A stretch of DNA of 64,000 bases from Colias croceus (taxonomy: Eukaryota > Arthropoda > Insecta > Lepidoptera > Pieridae), in contig NC_059539.1 of assembly GCF_905220415.1 (NCBI RefSeq), forward strand, positions 558,001-622,000. The letters run 5' to 3'. Shown here piece after piece: positions 1 to 13,555 of this stretch. The first letter of the stretch is position 1. Each line of letters starts with the position of its first letter. The position numbers were made by a program, and so were the translations under genes. The notes below the pieces were generated by a model. That model saw only the letters and a list, made by a program, of their open reading frames with translations. It did not search any database and was not told the DNA's origin.

Positions 1-864
1 GATTCGCCAGGATATTAAACTATAATAATATTGTAGAGAGAGAGAGTGAGTTATGAAATTCGATTTAAAAGTTTGACCACTTATTTAGTACAACAGAAAA
101 AAACATAAAATATTTCGTCTCTTTTTGTATTAGTTAGATTATGGACAATTATTAATAATGGAATATTGCTATGCGCAATATCATACAAATTCGTAACATG
201 AGACATCATGTTTTATCTTACTTCTACTCTTAGAAAATCTCATCGAAACATAAGAAATGTTATAATAAAACAAATTGCGGCTATATTTATCCTTCAGGAA
301 AGACTGCTATAAATTTAACTTTGATATATACGAGTTGCTGGCTATGGGTTTCTGGTTTTGAGGAAATTGATCGTTCTTCACGCTGCCAGAAATGTCCTTT
401 GAAAGGAACATGGGAATTGAATAAAACTTATTGACTTTCTGAATATCGCATTATTCATTGGTCGGTAAAGGCTTGTCCTTGACGTGCGGTTTGTGAATGG
501 CTTAATGGTTGGGGAAATTGAGGTAATTTTTAGTTTTGACGGAATGTATAGGTAGGTACTTTTATTGACAGGATAAGTGCGTATTTGTTATGTAATAGCT
601 TATTGGGATTTGGAATAGAGAGATCGGTATATTAGGACCATAACCTTTATCTTTATTTTTCTTGTTGTTTTTTTTTATGAATTTTAATTTAAATACTAAA
701 TAATACTACTCAAGATAATTGTATATGTGGATTAATTCACATTTCTGTAAGCCAAACCCATTCTTACTCTAAACATTCTCCAAACTATTACAACATTTTC
801 ATACACAATGATATCTTAATTCTTAACCTCTATACTATCTCATATTCATTATTATTGTCCACAG
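1..864. other. Intron (or upstream) sequence before the first visible CUB exon
   Basis: AT-rich, no coding signal seen. A short GA repeat lies at about 32-49. The end at 845-864 is a pyrimidine-rich 3-prime splice site (ttattattgtccacag) for the exon at 865, so at least the right part is intron. Upstream exons of the gene (signal peptide and any earlier domains) must lie left of the window. Confidence 0.7.
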
Positions 865-1088
865 ATTACATGGACTCGCTCTGCAAGGACCACTTCCTGC
901 AGCGCCAGTACCGCAAGCTGGATGGAGGCGTGCTCTGGTCCCGTAACGAGCGCAACCTGGACTGCACGGTCACGTTCCAGACGCACAGCATCCTGCAGCG
1001 GTTCATGCTGCACTTCGACCTGCTGCAGCTGGACTGCAATGACCACCTGTATGTGTATGATGGGGCGCATGCGACCGCGCCGCCTAAG
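865..1088 (+). CDS. Exon encoding the N-terminal part of a CUB domain (CUB-LDLa membrane protein)
   Basis: Entered with two bases completing a split codon (acceptor cag at 862-864) and closed by a phase-0 donor, cctaag|gtaaga at 1088/1089. The translation begins YMDSLCKDHF and contains LQRFMLHFDLLQLDCNDHLY and VYDG, the classic CUB pattern: first cysteine, a second in NLDC, a third in LQLDC followed by N-D, then a beta strand carrying the Y-V-Y-D-G motif. The fourth cysteine comes from the next exon. CUB modules are extracellular beta-sandwich domains for protein-protein binding. Base composition is strongly GC-rich compared with the surrounding intron, as expected of a real exon. With the following LDLa and transmembrane exons the gene resembles MIG-13/Loaf or a Neto-like protein. 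The exact orthologue is not established, and a second upstream CUB outside the window cannot be excluded. Confidence 0.88.
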
Positions 1089-4000
1089 GTAAGATTGGAT
1101 TGGCAATTTTTCCTATAATATTGCCTTTTCTGGGACAGTGGCAAAAGGAACGTTGGTGTTGGTTTTTGATGCAGCATGCTCCGCAGCTGAGATTGATAGG
1201 TTTAAGTTGTTAGGTGTAAGTTGTTGCGCTAAATTGTGTCTTCCAAATTCTTACTTCATTTTCACACTATCAATAAAATTATAACGAAACTGATGTAACA
1301 GATCTTTAAGGCTACTACACCTAGTTACGTACTTAAGTGTGTTTAAAAATAAATCTAAAATTTTACATCAATAATCATAGTGCCATATCAAAAAATATAA
1401 TTTTTTGCTTCTCAAAACGAAAACCACTTTTTGAAACAACATAATATACAGCAATATTCTGTAAACCTTCCATGCCGCATCAATTACAGTTTAAACGGAA
1501 CATCATGATAGTACCAGCAGAACTCTCCGAACCGAGGAAAATAGCTCCAATAACGTTATTATATTCTGTACCGTATAACATATCAGTACCGACATCCAAT
1601 TTGGAGGCATTCCAAGACGTCTAGCGCAATTACCCCGGATATATGGATTGTGCCGTTTCCACCTCTCATTTATTAAGGATGCCTGGAATGCTAATGAGTG
1701 TCGATCTCCATTCAATAGTGCTGAATTGTCCGTTGATTAAAACTAATTTCTTATCGCAATTTCAACGTTCAAATGGTTGGAATGCTGGATTTTCAGGGAA
1801 TATTCTGGTTAAATGGTGTTCAAGTATAGGTGTGAGGTGATAGTTAATTTGGTATGCAGCATTTTATTTGCTTTAAGATTTAGGTATGGTTTATTGAGGA
1901 TTCGTTCGTAGAAGATTATTTATTCTAATAAGTAGGTTTATTTGTTGGAAATATTAATTAATTTCTTTAGCTTAAAACTTAAAAACGTTTATACACTATT
2001 AAATTTAAAAGTATCACCCAATAGCAGAAATTCTCTGTAGTTACATAACCAAGGCAGTCCAAGAAACGCCTTGTCCATAAGTATTCCCTCGAGAATGTTA
2101 ATGAGAGCCGAGGGACGACAGGTGTCTCGCAAACTAAATAATTAACAAACCAAAGACGGAACTTTGCCGATTTTAAATTCAAATCCGAGCCCGACAATGA
2201 ACAAAGAATTTGCAGACAAGGGTTGCCAAGGCGTTTTATAATAAGTGTTTTCTTTAGTTTTGGGACTTTTGTTTTATTTCTATTTAGATTTTTATTTTGT
2301 ATTTTGATGAAAACATAGTACTTTAATAGTATTGTGGCGGTTGTATAAATCAATCAATTCAAATTATAATATGAAGTAACCAAATTACGAATCTATATGA
2401 AAGACAAATCACAAAATTACATTTATCATTTTTAAGCAGCTTTTAACTACAAAGACAAAAAATCGATACCTACGTATAAAGGATAGAAGAGGAAAATATA
2501 AAATTCTATGTACAAGCCTACACAGACGGTCCGAGGGTCCCATTGTATTCCAAGACCCACTTTTGTTTATTTCTCGTTATCCTAAACACATATAATTTGG
2601 TCCTTGACCTGTCCCAGCAAACATTGTCCAGGTATTTCAAAAGGGAGTCGGATTGCTTTATTTTTAACCAGCTGTCTAAGGTTTTGAGTATTTTTCTAAG
2701 AAGAATGCCCAATAGTGCGTATGAAGTAAACTTCACTATAATATTATTTAGTGAAGATTTTCTAAAGGTAGGTAAGGTTTTCTATTGCTCTTCTAATATA
2801 AGGTACAATCGGGGATGTTTATCCATGTAACAGGGTAAGTGGTTGATTATGAAACACTCTATCTTAAATAACAGTTTTTAATATGTTTGAATATTTGGCT
2901 TTTTGTAAAAAAGTATCCGATTTTTTAGTAATTCCTCCTAATTTCCAAGACAGACAGTATATTGTGTACCTGTTTAACACAATATGAGAGACCCTTTATT
3001 CCTCTGACCCAAGACGAGTCAAGCGGATAATCAATTTATCTACAACTATTTGTGATCGACGAAGATTGATTTAATACTATGCTTATAGGCTATTTTTGGA
3101 TTTTGATAAAAATATATTTATATTTTGCTGGTATTTTTGACCATCCTATTGAGTTTCACCACTGTTAAGATCACTCGTAGTTTCTTTAACGCTTTTTGAC
3201 GTATAAACTGACAGATATAAACCGTTAGCCATGTTTACAGACAGATAAGCTTAACAACACTTATCCAGAAGTTATGGATTTTTTTAACAATCTTTCCCAT
3301 TTAATAATTCATGTGTAATTGAATGAGATGTGGTGCAAATTGTCCATTTTCCGATTCATCCCCTGTCAGCGATTTGTCCCCGAGTTTTTAGTATGAATTC
3401 TTTATGCTCTGGCTCGCTGATGAAAACAAATTGCGGGCTCCTCTTAATGGGACGTTCCATCATCCATTTATTTGAGAGGTTTTTAAAATGGTTTAATTTT
3501 TCTGTAAGTAGTGTTATTGGTGTTGCGTGAAGTGTTATTGAGAAAAAGATATTTAGAGAAAACATGTCGATTGTAGGCACATATTTTGTTCTACATCAAT
3601 GAATTAATCTATAGTTTATATGTTTTTTTTTCTATTTGTGCAAAAAAAATATATCGTCATTGAATTCTATTCTTGTATAAATTATTGTGTGTTTACAAAT
3701 AACCATATTTTTTACCATATTATGTTTATTGTACTAATCATGCTTCTATGGTACAACAACGTCCATAAATGTTTTTACGTTATCAACCATCTCTTATTTC
3801 AGCGTAATAAATTGATTAAGAGAATGTTTGACCCCCAGTTCTTCAGCTTTATCCAAGCAATTTCTTCAACATCATATTATGAGTAATCGACTGAAAGATT
3901 CACAGAATGTACTCAGTATTGGTTTCCCAAAACTCCCAATTATACAGAAACTTACAGATTTCGTTTGACTTGCTCCCAATTTGCGATGTTAATTTGACAG

Positions 4001-5321
4001 TGAAAATGAAACCGAGTTCCGAGAAGTTAAAACTTGGAAAACTGAAATTGTTTGAATTGGCTCTTGGTTATCACTTGGAATTTTTTATAACGTATTAAGT
4101 TAATAGATATTGGATGATATCCTTTTCTGTTTTATTAATGTGAGAATTTTTATTCATGCGAAAGTTTTTGAACAACTCTATATTAGTATCAAAAATATAA
4201 CATGAGAACGGGACTTTACCTGTAGTCTGACGTGATTCTTAAGTACGAGTATGGTTTTATAAGCTTTAAAGTATATCTTAATTTAAGCTTTGAAAAATTA
4301 ATCAATTCAACATAGCAATGGGATCAAAACCTATAGAAAAAACCTAGTTGAGAGTAACAAGCTCACAGTTAACGCCAACTTCTTTTGAACTCCTTAAGGT
4401 TATTACGGTAATAGCCAAAGTTCCGTATTTAGACCTCTGTCAAATATTCAGAATTGTTGAGACTCGTAAAAATTAAACGTGGTGATATTAAATCGTGTAA
4501 TTCCCCTTTTGTCGGATCTTAACTACGCTTTTGAAGGGAGTAATTGCTATGGCATTGTTTATTTCACTCTTTGCTGAATTTGTTTCATTTAATTAAAGGG
4601 TGTGATTGTTCTGATTTAATTTTAATTACGATTGTTTCAAATATTTGTGTGGCGATTGGACATATTGTTGAGTGATAATTGGAATAAATCCGATTTGGAA
4701 ATTGCTGGTTGCTAAGGGGCTTGATGTGAGAATAGAATTAAACAGAAATGTAGCTTGGTTTGATCTTTTGTGTTTGATGTAAGGTCAAATGACTGATAAT
4801 AATTCTCATAGCAACCGTTTTATTTGTACCAATATTATAATATTGATTCTGTGATTCGTTTTTTACATAGTTTTTTTTACAGCTTTTTTAAGCACAACTC
4901 AATTAAAAATACAAAGAAATATCCATCTAGAATAGAACAAACAAATAATACATAGGAATAAACAATGTTTTCTGTGCTACAATTCGTACTCGATATTCAT
5001 GGTTTATGTTTCATACTAAGTACAAAATATGTTCCTTTTATATAATTATAGTTACAAGTGGATTAAAATAATTTCCACTGACACGTGTAAAATGTTAAAT
5101 AACGGTACCGCATGGTTGTTAGTTATGAACAATAAAGTTTAGCAGATCAAAGGGGCCACAAGAGAAAGACAAAGGACAAAGTTGTGGCCACCTGGCTAAC
5201 TACTAACTAGTAACTATGCTACCTTGGCCATATTTGTTGATGTGGTGCGTTTGATTCTGAGATTATGGTTGGGAATATTTTAGTGTAACTTTGTGTTATA
5301 CTTGTGTTATATTCTGACGTA

Positions 5322-5500
5322 TCCATACTAATACTAATATTATATAAATGCGAATGTAACTCTGTCTGTCTGTCTGTTACTTAATCACGCCTTAACTACT
5401 GAACCAATTTGCATGAAATTTGGTATGGAGATATTTTGATACCCGAGAAAGGACATAGGCTACCTTTTATTGCGAAATTTGTACCACGGCGGACCACTAG
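5322..5500 (+). mobile_element. Short non-autonomous Helitron (Lep1-type)
   Basis: Starts TCCATACTAATAC after an A and ends ggaccactag before a T, the A|TC...CTAG|T insertion signature of Helitrons. It carries the gtctgtctgtctg run and the gatacccgagaaaggacat block shared with copies at 16737, 29436, 29987 and 54503 (reverse). The GC hairpin before the 3-prime end is shortened (ccacggcgg), so this copy has decayed there. Confidence 0.8.
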
Positions 5501-6214
5501 TAAGGAATAAAATTCCTTAAATATGACAATACAATATTTAAGAATAAATAAATTTATAAAGATATGGTATAGGTTCGAATTCGTTACGAATTACAAATAT
5601 GTAGCTTTAATTCTGTGTCTTCAATGATAGTCCTCTTTTGTTATACTCAGGAGCATATTATTATTATATTCTTCATAAACCTCTGTCAAAACATGGACTA
5701 AAAAATAAGTATTATAGAATGAATAAACACGCCTGATATTTTTAATACTTCTTTCAGGCGGGAAAAATGGGCTTTACAAAGCATTTATCCTCATACATAT
5801 TTAAGTGAACATGGAAAGTTAAAAAATATGTATACTAGGTTAAAATCATCTATTCTGTTTGTTACAAAACGCTTTGTTACGCATACAAAGCTTTGTTAGC
5901 GCCAGCATGTCGCTTTGCAAATACCTCTATTAATTAATTGTTTAAAAGTTCGAAATTTTTTGTCTTTATACGAAAAAAATAACATTTGTATATTAATTGT
6001 TAGTTGTTCCTGTTGTAATAAGTGTTCTAAAAAAGTTTTCAGACTTAAGTGGGTAATAGTCTAGGATCCAAAATAAGTTCGATTTTCATAGGCATAGGTA
6101 GCAGTGAAAAATTTTATTTTGCTAAATAAAATACATTTCTGTATTATATTTCAATATACTGAGCATATAAAATACAGCCAAGGCTAAATTAAAAAAAAAA
6201 ATCTTTGATATACA

Positions 6215-6398
6215 TCTACACTAATATTATAAAGAGGAAAACTTTGTTTGTTTGTATGATTGTTACGAATAGGCTCATAAACTACTGGACCGATTTTGAT
6301 GAAATTTGGCACAGACAATCTTTAGACCCTGAGAAAGACCATAGGCTACTTTTAATTGCGAAATATGTACCACGGGCGAAGCCGGGGCGGACCGCTAG
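6215..6398 (+). mobile_element. Short non-autonomous Helitron (Lep1-type)
   Basis: Starts TCTACACTAATATTATAAAG after an A and ends ggaccgctag before a T. The 3-prime GC-rich block ccacgggcgaagccggggcg matches that of the larger Helitron at 40999-41561. It encodes nothing; the open frame across it is incidental. Confidence 0.85.
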
Positions 6399-8227
6399 TA
6401 ATATATAATGTACACAAGATGAACATAAAAGTCAGGTAGCTTTTCATCTAGATTGGTTGTAAGTGAACACCTTTATTTAGGAATCATTGAAAATTCACAT
6501 GAAAAAAGCCAAGGGAACACAATTTTGTACCCCAAAAAATAATTTGATGATTGAAATGATTTAACACATCTATTTAACAATGCAAACAAAGATTAATACT
6601 AATTGAGACTTCGCAACATAATGTTAAAACGCCACGACTCGAATAAAAAATACACAAACAGCCAAAACAGCTGTTGAGAAGAATGAAGTTTTAAAGCGAC
6701 ATGAGCCTTATTCAGCGCTTAATAATTCGGACGTGGACAGAAAATGCAGCTGCTTTAAATTCAGCGGGCGTTCTGTACGAGCGCTTTACATCATGAAAGT
6801 TATAAGACTTGGAGCGCTTGCTCGCTAGGAAATTGACTGGGCTAATGTGAGTTGGTGTTTTAACGGGTCGAGTATAGCTGTTTTATTCTAGATCGTGTTG
6901 GATATCGATGCAATAACAGTGCTTAATTGTAACTGAAGTTTACGGTTTAGTAGTGTTTTAAAGAAGAGTCCGTAGCTTGAACTTAGGCTTATTCGCGTAG
7001 ATAATAACCGTGACCTTTCCACTTCACATATCGTATTGAAAATTATATTAAAAGTATATTGCAATTTGATAACAGTGAAGCATAATTACGTATTCCCATT
7101 TTTTAATACACCAATTTATAGAAACCCCAATTTAAGAAGCTTAAAAAGTTTATCAGTATCTTGTTTCAGACAACAGGAAAAAGTTCAAAAAGAATGAGGT
7201 TCGATTAATATTTAAATTGAGGAAAATAACATTTTTAAGATGATAAAGAAGTTAATCCTATCTTATTAAGTACCTACATAATTCAAAAGATATCATAAAA
7301 GGTATTCCAAACGTTAGGCAAACATCCAACATGCCTGAAAAATAGCTTCCTTTCTTTAGAAATAACAATGTGTTTAAAAACAAAGGAATGTAATAAAGCC
7401 GGAAGGAACCTTCCATAATAGAGCTATAACCTTTATAAAGGTGTAAAATATTCGATCTCCGAGGAAAGAATACGAATTCCTATAAGGAATTTTAATATAC
7501 CGTCGACTTAATAAAATTCCCAGCGAAGGATCGGGTCTGGAATGCAAAATTTTGATGCAAGTAGTTCTTTTGATGCACGAGACAAGGGCGGAGTTGGGGG
7601 GAGGTGGTGGGGGGTGGTCTAAATCCGGGGTGGTCACGTCTCCCCCATATCTCTCTGAAATATGACAGCGATATAAAACCCCGATCGCTCACTAAGCCCG
7701 CTCGATGAAGGAAATATTGCTCCTCGCTGGTTGGATGATATAGACTTGAGGTTTGATGATTTTAGTAATAAGAGGGCATTATGCAGATTTGTGTAATTAT
7801 ACGCTGGATTTAGCCTACGACTTATTATGCTATGTAAACTATGCAAATGCTGAACGCCTTAGTGAATTTTAAAGACATAATTTGGCGCCGACAAATTTTC
7901 GGATACACTTTTTACGATTTTACTTTTGCCATTTAGGTGTTTTACACAGAATGAACGAGAGAAACATTACATATGCTCAAAAAGCTAAATATTCCTAAGC
8001 AAAAATAAAATATTAATGTATTCAAAAATATTCTACAAATGTAAATTGATCAGCATTGCTCCATATGCGCAAACGAATCCACCATCCCTATCTCACAATG
8101 TCTCATGTGTTGTTTTTCTCATCCTTTCAAATTGTGTATTTTAGAAGATTTAATAAATTCGTATCCTGTCAATTATTATTTTGTATCTGTATTCACGTAT
8201 GTGTATAATTTATAAACAAAATTACAG

Positions 8228-8372
8228 GCCGACCTCTCCTGCCGGAACACCAAGCAGCAGGTCGGCGCGCTGTTCACGCGCAGCAACTTCGTGACACTCA
8301 AGTACGTCACGGACAACTGGGGGACCGACGCGAACGGCTTCAAGCTGGTCATCACCGCTGTTAAGGACCCCA
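8228..8372 (+). CDS. Exon encoding the C-terminal half of the CUB domain
   Basis: Acceptor acag|gcc at 8227/8228 continues phase 0 from the exon ending at 1088. The donor ccca|gtgagt at 8372/8373 leaves phase 1. The translation starts ADLSCRNTKQQ, supplying the fourth CUB cysteine (LSC), then FTRSNFVTLKYVTDN and GFKLVITAV, the typical closing strands in which a hydrophobic segment is followed by a short loop and a G-F-x-L/I strand. After it comes a short linker to the LDLa module. The exon is GC-rich in an AT-rich context and has no stop in the phase dictated by its neighbours. Confidence 0.9.
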
Positions 8373-8449
8373 GTGAGTGATCTTACCTATTGACTTTGCT
8401 TGGGGATACTATCAAATAGCAGTGGAACATGTTTATCGGGGTTTTGCGT

Positions 8450-8580
8450 GGTTCTTCAAGCGGGGGGTCTTCAAGCGTAGAGTGAACAGGTACCTTCTAG
8501 GGAAGCGCGCTCCATCTTAGACCACATCTCAGCTTAACATGAGGCGAGATTGTGGTCAAGCGCTTCCCTATTACCAATTA
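8450..8580 (+). mobile_element. 3-prime end fragment of a non-LTR retrotransposon
   Basis: A short frame reads FKRRVNRYLLGKRAPS then stop, the kind of C-terminal tail found in Jockey/R1-type reverse transcriptase ORFs. It is followed by a 3-prime hairpin (gaccacatctc near 8520 pairing with gagattgtggtc near 8546-8557) and an A-rich tail at about 8580. Only the last 130 bp remain. Family assignment is an inference from the pattern. Confidence 0.6.
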
Positions 8581-11500
8581 AAAAAAATTCTATTTTAATA
8601 AGGAGGATTGTTTGAATCATTATACTAGGTGCGTATGTTTGCATATTACTTGGGAAATGATTATCAAAATTTAGGGGTCACCAAAATTCTGATAAGATTT
8701 AGTTAGATTTTATACTTTGATTTGTTTTATCAATTTAAATGTGTTATGAAGCTGTAAACTCGTGGATTTTAGGTACTTATCACTAGTTTTGTGCACTACT
8801 TAGTACCATTCTCTTAGCGTTCATAAAATAATATGATTATCATATTGTAGTAACATAAAACTTCCTGGAAATTTCTGGGACAATAAACAATCAAACCAGC
8901 AAATTAAACTGATTTACTTGTTACGATATAAATTTTATCAACAAATTAATAATTGCGAGTTGATAATATTGTGCGGGTTTATTGATACATGCATTTTGTA
9001 GATAACAAAGTTGTCACAGTTTCAGTGATAATAATTAAACGCAATGTTTTTATCTACTATAATATAACAAAGTTAAAACATGTGTGTGTTTATTTCTTTA
9101 TTTGCAAGACAAAATCTGCTGAACTGATATGTCGAATCCACAATCAATCAGTTAAATGGCCTGCTTCTTAAGTCGTGTATTTGAATTTGCAATTCAGCAT
9201 TTATTACTTAGGTATAGTTAAAACAAAAATATACAAAATAGAAAAGATAAGAAATCAGATGGTGTGGCCATATTATATGCTCTGTAAAGTACACGAAACG
9301 TTGATATTTGAAATGATACAATACATAAATCGCATATGAATTTATCCAATAAGAGTTTCGTTTGATGTGATACAGTGTAACCTATCCGCATATAGTCGAA
9401 TTCTAATTATAGAAATTAAATTTGCATCGATTAAACTCCTACGTATTTTCAGTAAATATTATCTGTAATCTAATCCACATTATTCAGGAATACAAAGAAG
9501 AAACCTTCAAAGATGTCATAGATTTAGATGAATTACATTTCTCTGAAGCTTTGGATAATATTAATCTTTTGAATACTAAACGCGATTTGAAAGAAACGCT
9601 TATTGAAATTGAATTCTCGTTATCCTCTTCACCTGAACGAATATATTTGTAAGGTCTAATGGCTTCATCTATTGCTTGAGAGCGATTTGAATCATGAGTC
9701 CAATCCTTCTTATAATATTTACCATATCTTGGCAAATATGCTGTATTTATTATGTATATTTTGTGTTTGTGTTATTATTTATGAGGAGAAACTAGTTCTA
9801 TTTTGATTGACTTTGAAAATTATTACTTTATCTTTAATTGTTAAGAATTTAAATAATGGTAGAACTATTTTATGAGCAATAATTTAGCACAAGATTTTTA
9901 TCGTGTGGTTGCATATTTAGAATTTTGTATAGTCGTTGCAAAGATATTTCTATTTCTTTCAAATCCAAACGAGTTTTCTTGGGATCGATACCGTTTATGA
10001 CATGTATACCTCAGAAAACATTTTTGCATTATTTTACACATGATTATAACATTCTTATAAAATTTTATTGACATGAAGAAATATCATTTCACAGCTGAAA
10101 ACTAAGCCATAAATAATTAACGCAGACTTAATGCGTATAAAAACTTCATAATCGTGATTTAAAAGTTTAAAACAGGGGACCAACAAAGCACACATGTAAG
10201 CATTCCCTGTGCGTACATTGCCTTTCATCAAAATGCTAAGCGAGAATAAATACCGCTTATTTCGCGAAAATTTCAGCCTTTGTTACCATTTTGAATATGT
10301 TACGAGTAACGTGGGAGGAACGTATTTACTCTGCTAAGTTGGGTGAGTTTTTGCGTTCATTTAAACCAGGTAGCCGAGGTTTCTGACTTCTCTTTTTGGA
10401 GTAACACTTGTGTTTTCACGTACTTTAAAATCCTTAATTAACGCTGGTGAATTGTGATAATACGTCTCTTCGTTATGTTTTATTTTAATTAAATATTTTG
10501 CTGCAGGAAAATTTAAGAATAATTCAGAACAAACAATAGGAAAATTAGAATTAAACTCGAGTGAAGGGGTTGGTTATTCCTATTATTAACCTAATCCGTT
10601 TCCCCTGCCTCTCATCCGACGACAGCATCTTAAATTCCAACCCTATTTAATATTGGCAACAAATTCTCACGTAAATGCTATTTCGCTTAAATCCTTCCCA
10701 TTATTTTAGTATTAAATCCTCTTACGCAGGAATTCATTCATATTCCTCTGTTTGAATGTACAGATCTCTTTCCTCTCCAAATATTCCTCGTACGTAACGT
10801 ATTACACCAATTAGATTTTCCACCTGACTGCGTGGAAAAGTACACGGCGAGATATTCGGTAACTTTCCAAGGGTTTCTGGAATATTCTACGGGGAATAAT
10901 TCTGTGTATAGTTACCGTTATATGGATTTAATCTAAGTTTGATGCGAACTTTTGTATTCAGTTATCAGTTAGAAAATAATATCATTGCGTGTGTATTTTA
11001 CAAAGTGATTGATATTTTCTTTGTTATGCTTTATAGATTATTATTGCCATTGAATAGTATTATCGCATAAAAGTGTATATTTACTGGCGTTTGATTTCGC
11101 GCGGGTGAGTCTTAATGCTTTTGAAAAGTGTCTACGCAAACTGTTAAGTATTCAAAACATCGGGAAAAATAAATCAATGAATATCTTTATAGAAATATAT
11201 CGATACATTTCCAAATGTAATTCAAAATATGATTATTACAGTATAATTAATTATTACAGATTTTTTAAAGTAAACTGTTCAACTTTTGGTTCATCATTAT
11301 TATTAATACTCTTTATAAAAAAGACTTCAACAATGAAAAATAATATTCGTAAACATACAAAGGTTCTTTTAATATAACCTCAAAACACGGCTCCCGAAAT
11401 CAATTTAATATTCCATACCCTCCACCCTTGTTGTTTCACGTCACTGGTCAATAGAGGTTTTATGTAGATAATATGGGTCTTCTTTTTTAATTAAAATTAC

Positions 11501-12054
11501 AATCTAACAGCGCCAAAACGTTTGCTTATTATAATTGAAAAATAAATTGGCTTTGTTATCGATATTATATAGATAGTGACCAAGGACGTACCCTTGAAGG
11601 ACACCTTTATTTCATGTGCTGTTCAGAAAAAGCTGTTTAATCGATACAATATGTGAAAAATATTAACACTAAGCTAATTTTGTTTGTAACATTAATGTAG
11701 TATACCCATCTCTATTTTTATAGGTATGATGATCATTAAAATTAAGCATAAAAGATAGACAGCAACTGGATCTTACGATAACTCGTGTGAAGTAAAACTG
11801 CATTTTAAATCCGCAAAGTATGTAGATTTGAATAGAACCGTTGCAGCATGCAGGAGTTAAAAAATCAATTACGAATTTTTAACGAGCAAAGTTGAACCGA
11901 CGCCGAGTTATAAGCCACAACAACCCGCGGTAATGGACTGTGTGTGACGCTTTAAGTAACTTTGTCCATTAAGACGTAGTTGTATACGGAGCTTGGTAGA
12001 CCGCAATCAGCGGACTTGGCTGTGTTTTTAGTTGTTTTTAGTATCTGTTAAAGT

Positions 12055-12215
12055 TTTGTCTCTTTTGATTGTAGTTAACATGTTTTTTGTGGTATTTCGT
12101 CTCTTTGGATTACTGTTAACATTTTTTTGTGGTATTTCGTCTCTTTGGATTGCTGTTAACATTTTTTTGTGGTATTTCGTCTCTTTGGATTGCTGTTAAC
12201 ATTTTTTTTGTAGTA
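12055..12215 (+). repeat. 40-bp minisatellite, about four copies
   Basis: The unit ggtatttcgtctctttggat plus tgctgttaacatttttttgt repeats with a 40-bp period. The last copies are almost identical, suggesting recent slippage or unequal exchange inside the intron. No function is apparent. Confidence 0.85.
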
Positions 12216-13555
12216 TGTTTGCTATATTGCCTACTTCTTTATGGTAGTTTGGAAGATGTTAGGTAAGGTCGGAGATAGAAGATTGGAGACCGAGACGTAA
12301 CAAGATAATAGAGAAGAAATGGGATGCATTGTTATTATTAAAGTGTTTTAATTTATCAGCATTGCAGGATTATAATATGGGCTAGGTATATATAGTCATA
12401 TATAATTATGTTTTAGTTTTGAAAACTAAGTGAGAAACCTCATAATAAACAATATACCTAGTATACTAGGTATAAAGTTAGAAATTAAAGACCGTTTAAT
12501 GGAATTAAATCGCGATTTATTCGTTATATCATATTTTATCATGACGTTTCGAAAACTTTACAGCGAGTATTCTTGAAAATAAACGCTTACAAAAGTAAGC
12601 TTGGCTTGGTTATAATAACTTTTGTTTTGTGATGCGTAGACGTACACCGACGTGAATAAAAAATTCTAAAGAATCCCCTGACGTCTGCATTTTCCCCCAA
12701 ATCCCAAAGTGTTGACATCAAACGCTTTTCAAAGGGGACCTTACTTCACCTGACCGCAACGAGAGGGTTGTTATTTCTTTTAATCCACTAACAATAGCAT
12801 CAAATATCTAAGCACTTTCCATATTATGTTGTTCTGTTTTTATTTTACCTCTTTAAGCTATTATATTAAATTCGCTACATAAAATAATGAACAAGCTCAA
12901 ACTACATTATAAAATGCAAAAACATTTTACGGCGCTTAAAACTTCAATCAAGCTATAAACCTGTGAATTTTTCGTTAAATTGGCTCAAAGCTACGAGTAT
13001 AAACTATTACATATTTATAGGGGAAATAACTTTCAATCATTTAACCAGCCGAACTGAGTTTCGAGTGGTTTTTTTAATTTGATTGACTTTTGTTTTTGGC
13101 GCGAGGCTTCAGCCTGACGACATATTGATTTTAATGTTTCGCAAATCGATTGATGGATCGCGACGCATCCATTGTATTGACTTTATGCGCCGATGGTTTT
13201 TGATTTCATCGCCGCTTTTTGTATTTCATACTGAATTTTGCTTTTAAAACTTCTGGCAGTCCATGCGTTAAGCCAGCGCGTGATTTTAATAAATACGCTG
13301 AAGTTTAAACGAAATGAAACATGCTGAGTATTTTTTACTATGGTAAAACTTTTCTTATTCATAAACTTTTTCAAAATATTAAGAATTTGGAACCGTTATA
13401 TTTGTGCCAACAAGAAAAATATCTTTTAATTAATGTCTCTAATCCAATATTTAATGAATTTAGTTAATCAGTTTTAATAATCCAAAAACCTATTCGAAAG
13501 CTATACGAAGTTAAATTCAGATAAATCTAAATCTCATATCCAGTATTCCTTCCAG

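Larger units (their letters stand above)
1089..8227 (+). other. Intron between the two CUB exons
   Basis: A 7.1-kb AT-rich intron with donor gtaaga and acceptor aaattacag at 8227. It contains two short Helitrons (5322-5500, 6215-6398), a GC-richer island at about 6690-6850, and a G-rich tract at 7596-7618 followed by a TATAAAA string near 7672. No open frame inside it looks like a gene. Confidence 0.75.
8373..13555 (+). other. Intron between the CUB and LDLa exons
   Basis: A 5.2-kb AT-rich intron. It contains a LINE 3-prime fragment (about 8450-8580), a 40-bp tandem repeat (12055-12215) and a GC-richer island at about 13070-13200. A pair of overlapping antiparallel short open frames at 9422-9735 does not fit the splice phases and is not called. 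The acceptor tattccttccag at 13555 is strong. Confidence 0.75.

Noticed and set aside
1503..1840. Open frames on both strands in the first CUB intron
   Set aside because: Short, chance-like composition, no domain and no splice-phase support.
9422..9735. Overlapping open frames on both strands; the plus frame (EYKEETFKDVIDLDELHFSE) is flanked by attattcag and gtaagg
   Set aside because: An exon here would have to start in phase 1 to join the CUB exon ending at 8372, and that phase hits a stop within about 15 codons. Leaving it out gives a perfect join to the LDLa exon. No domain recognised.
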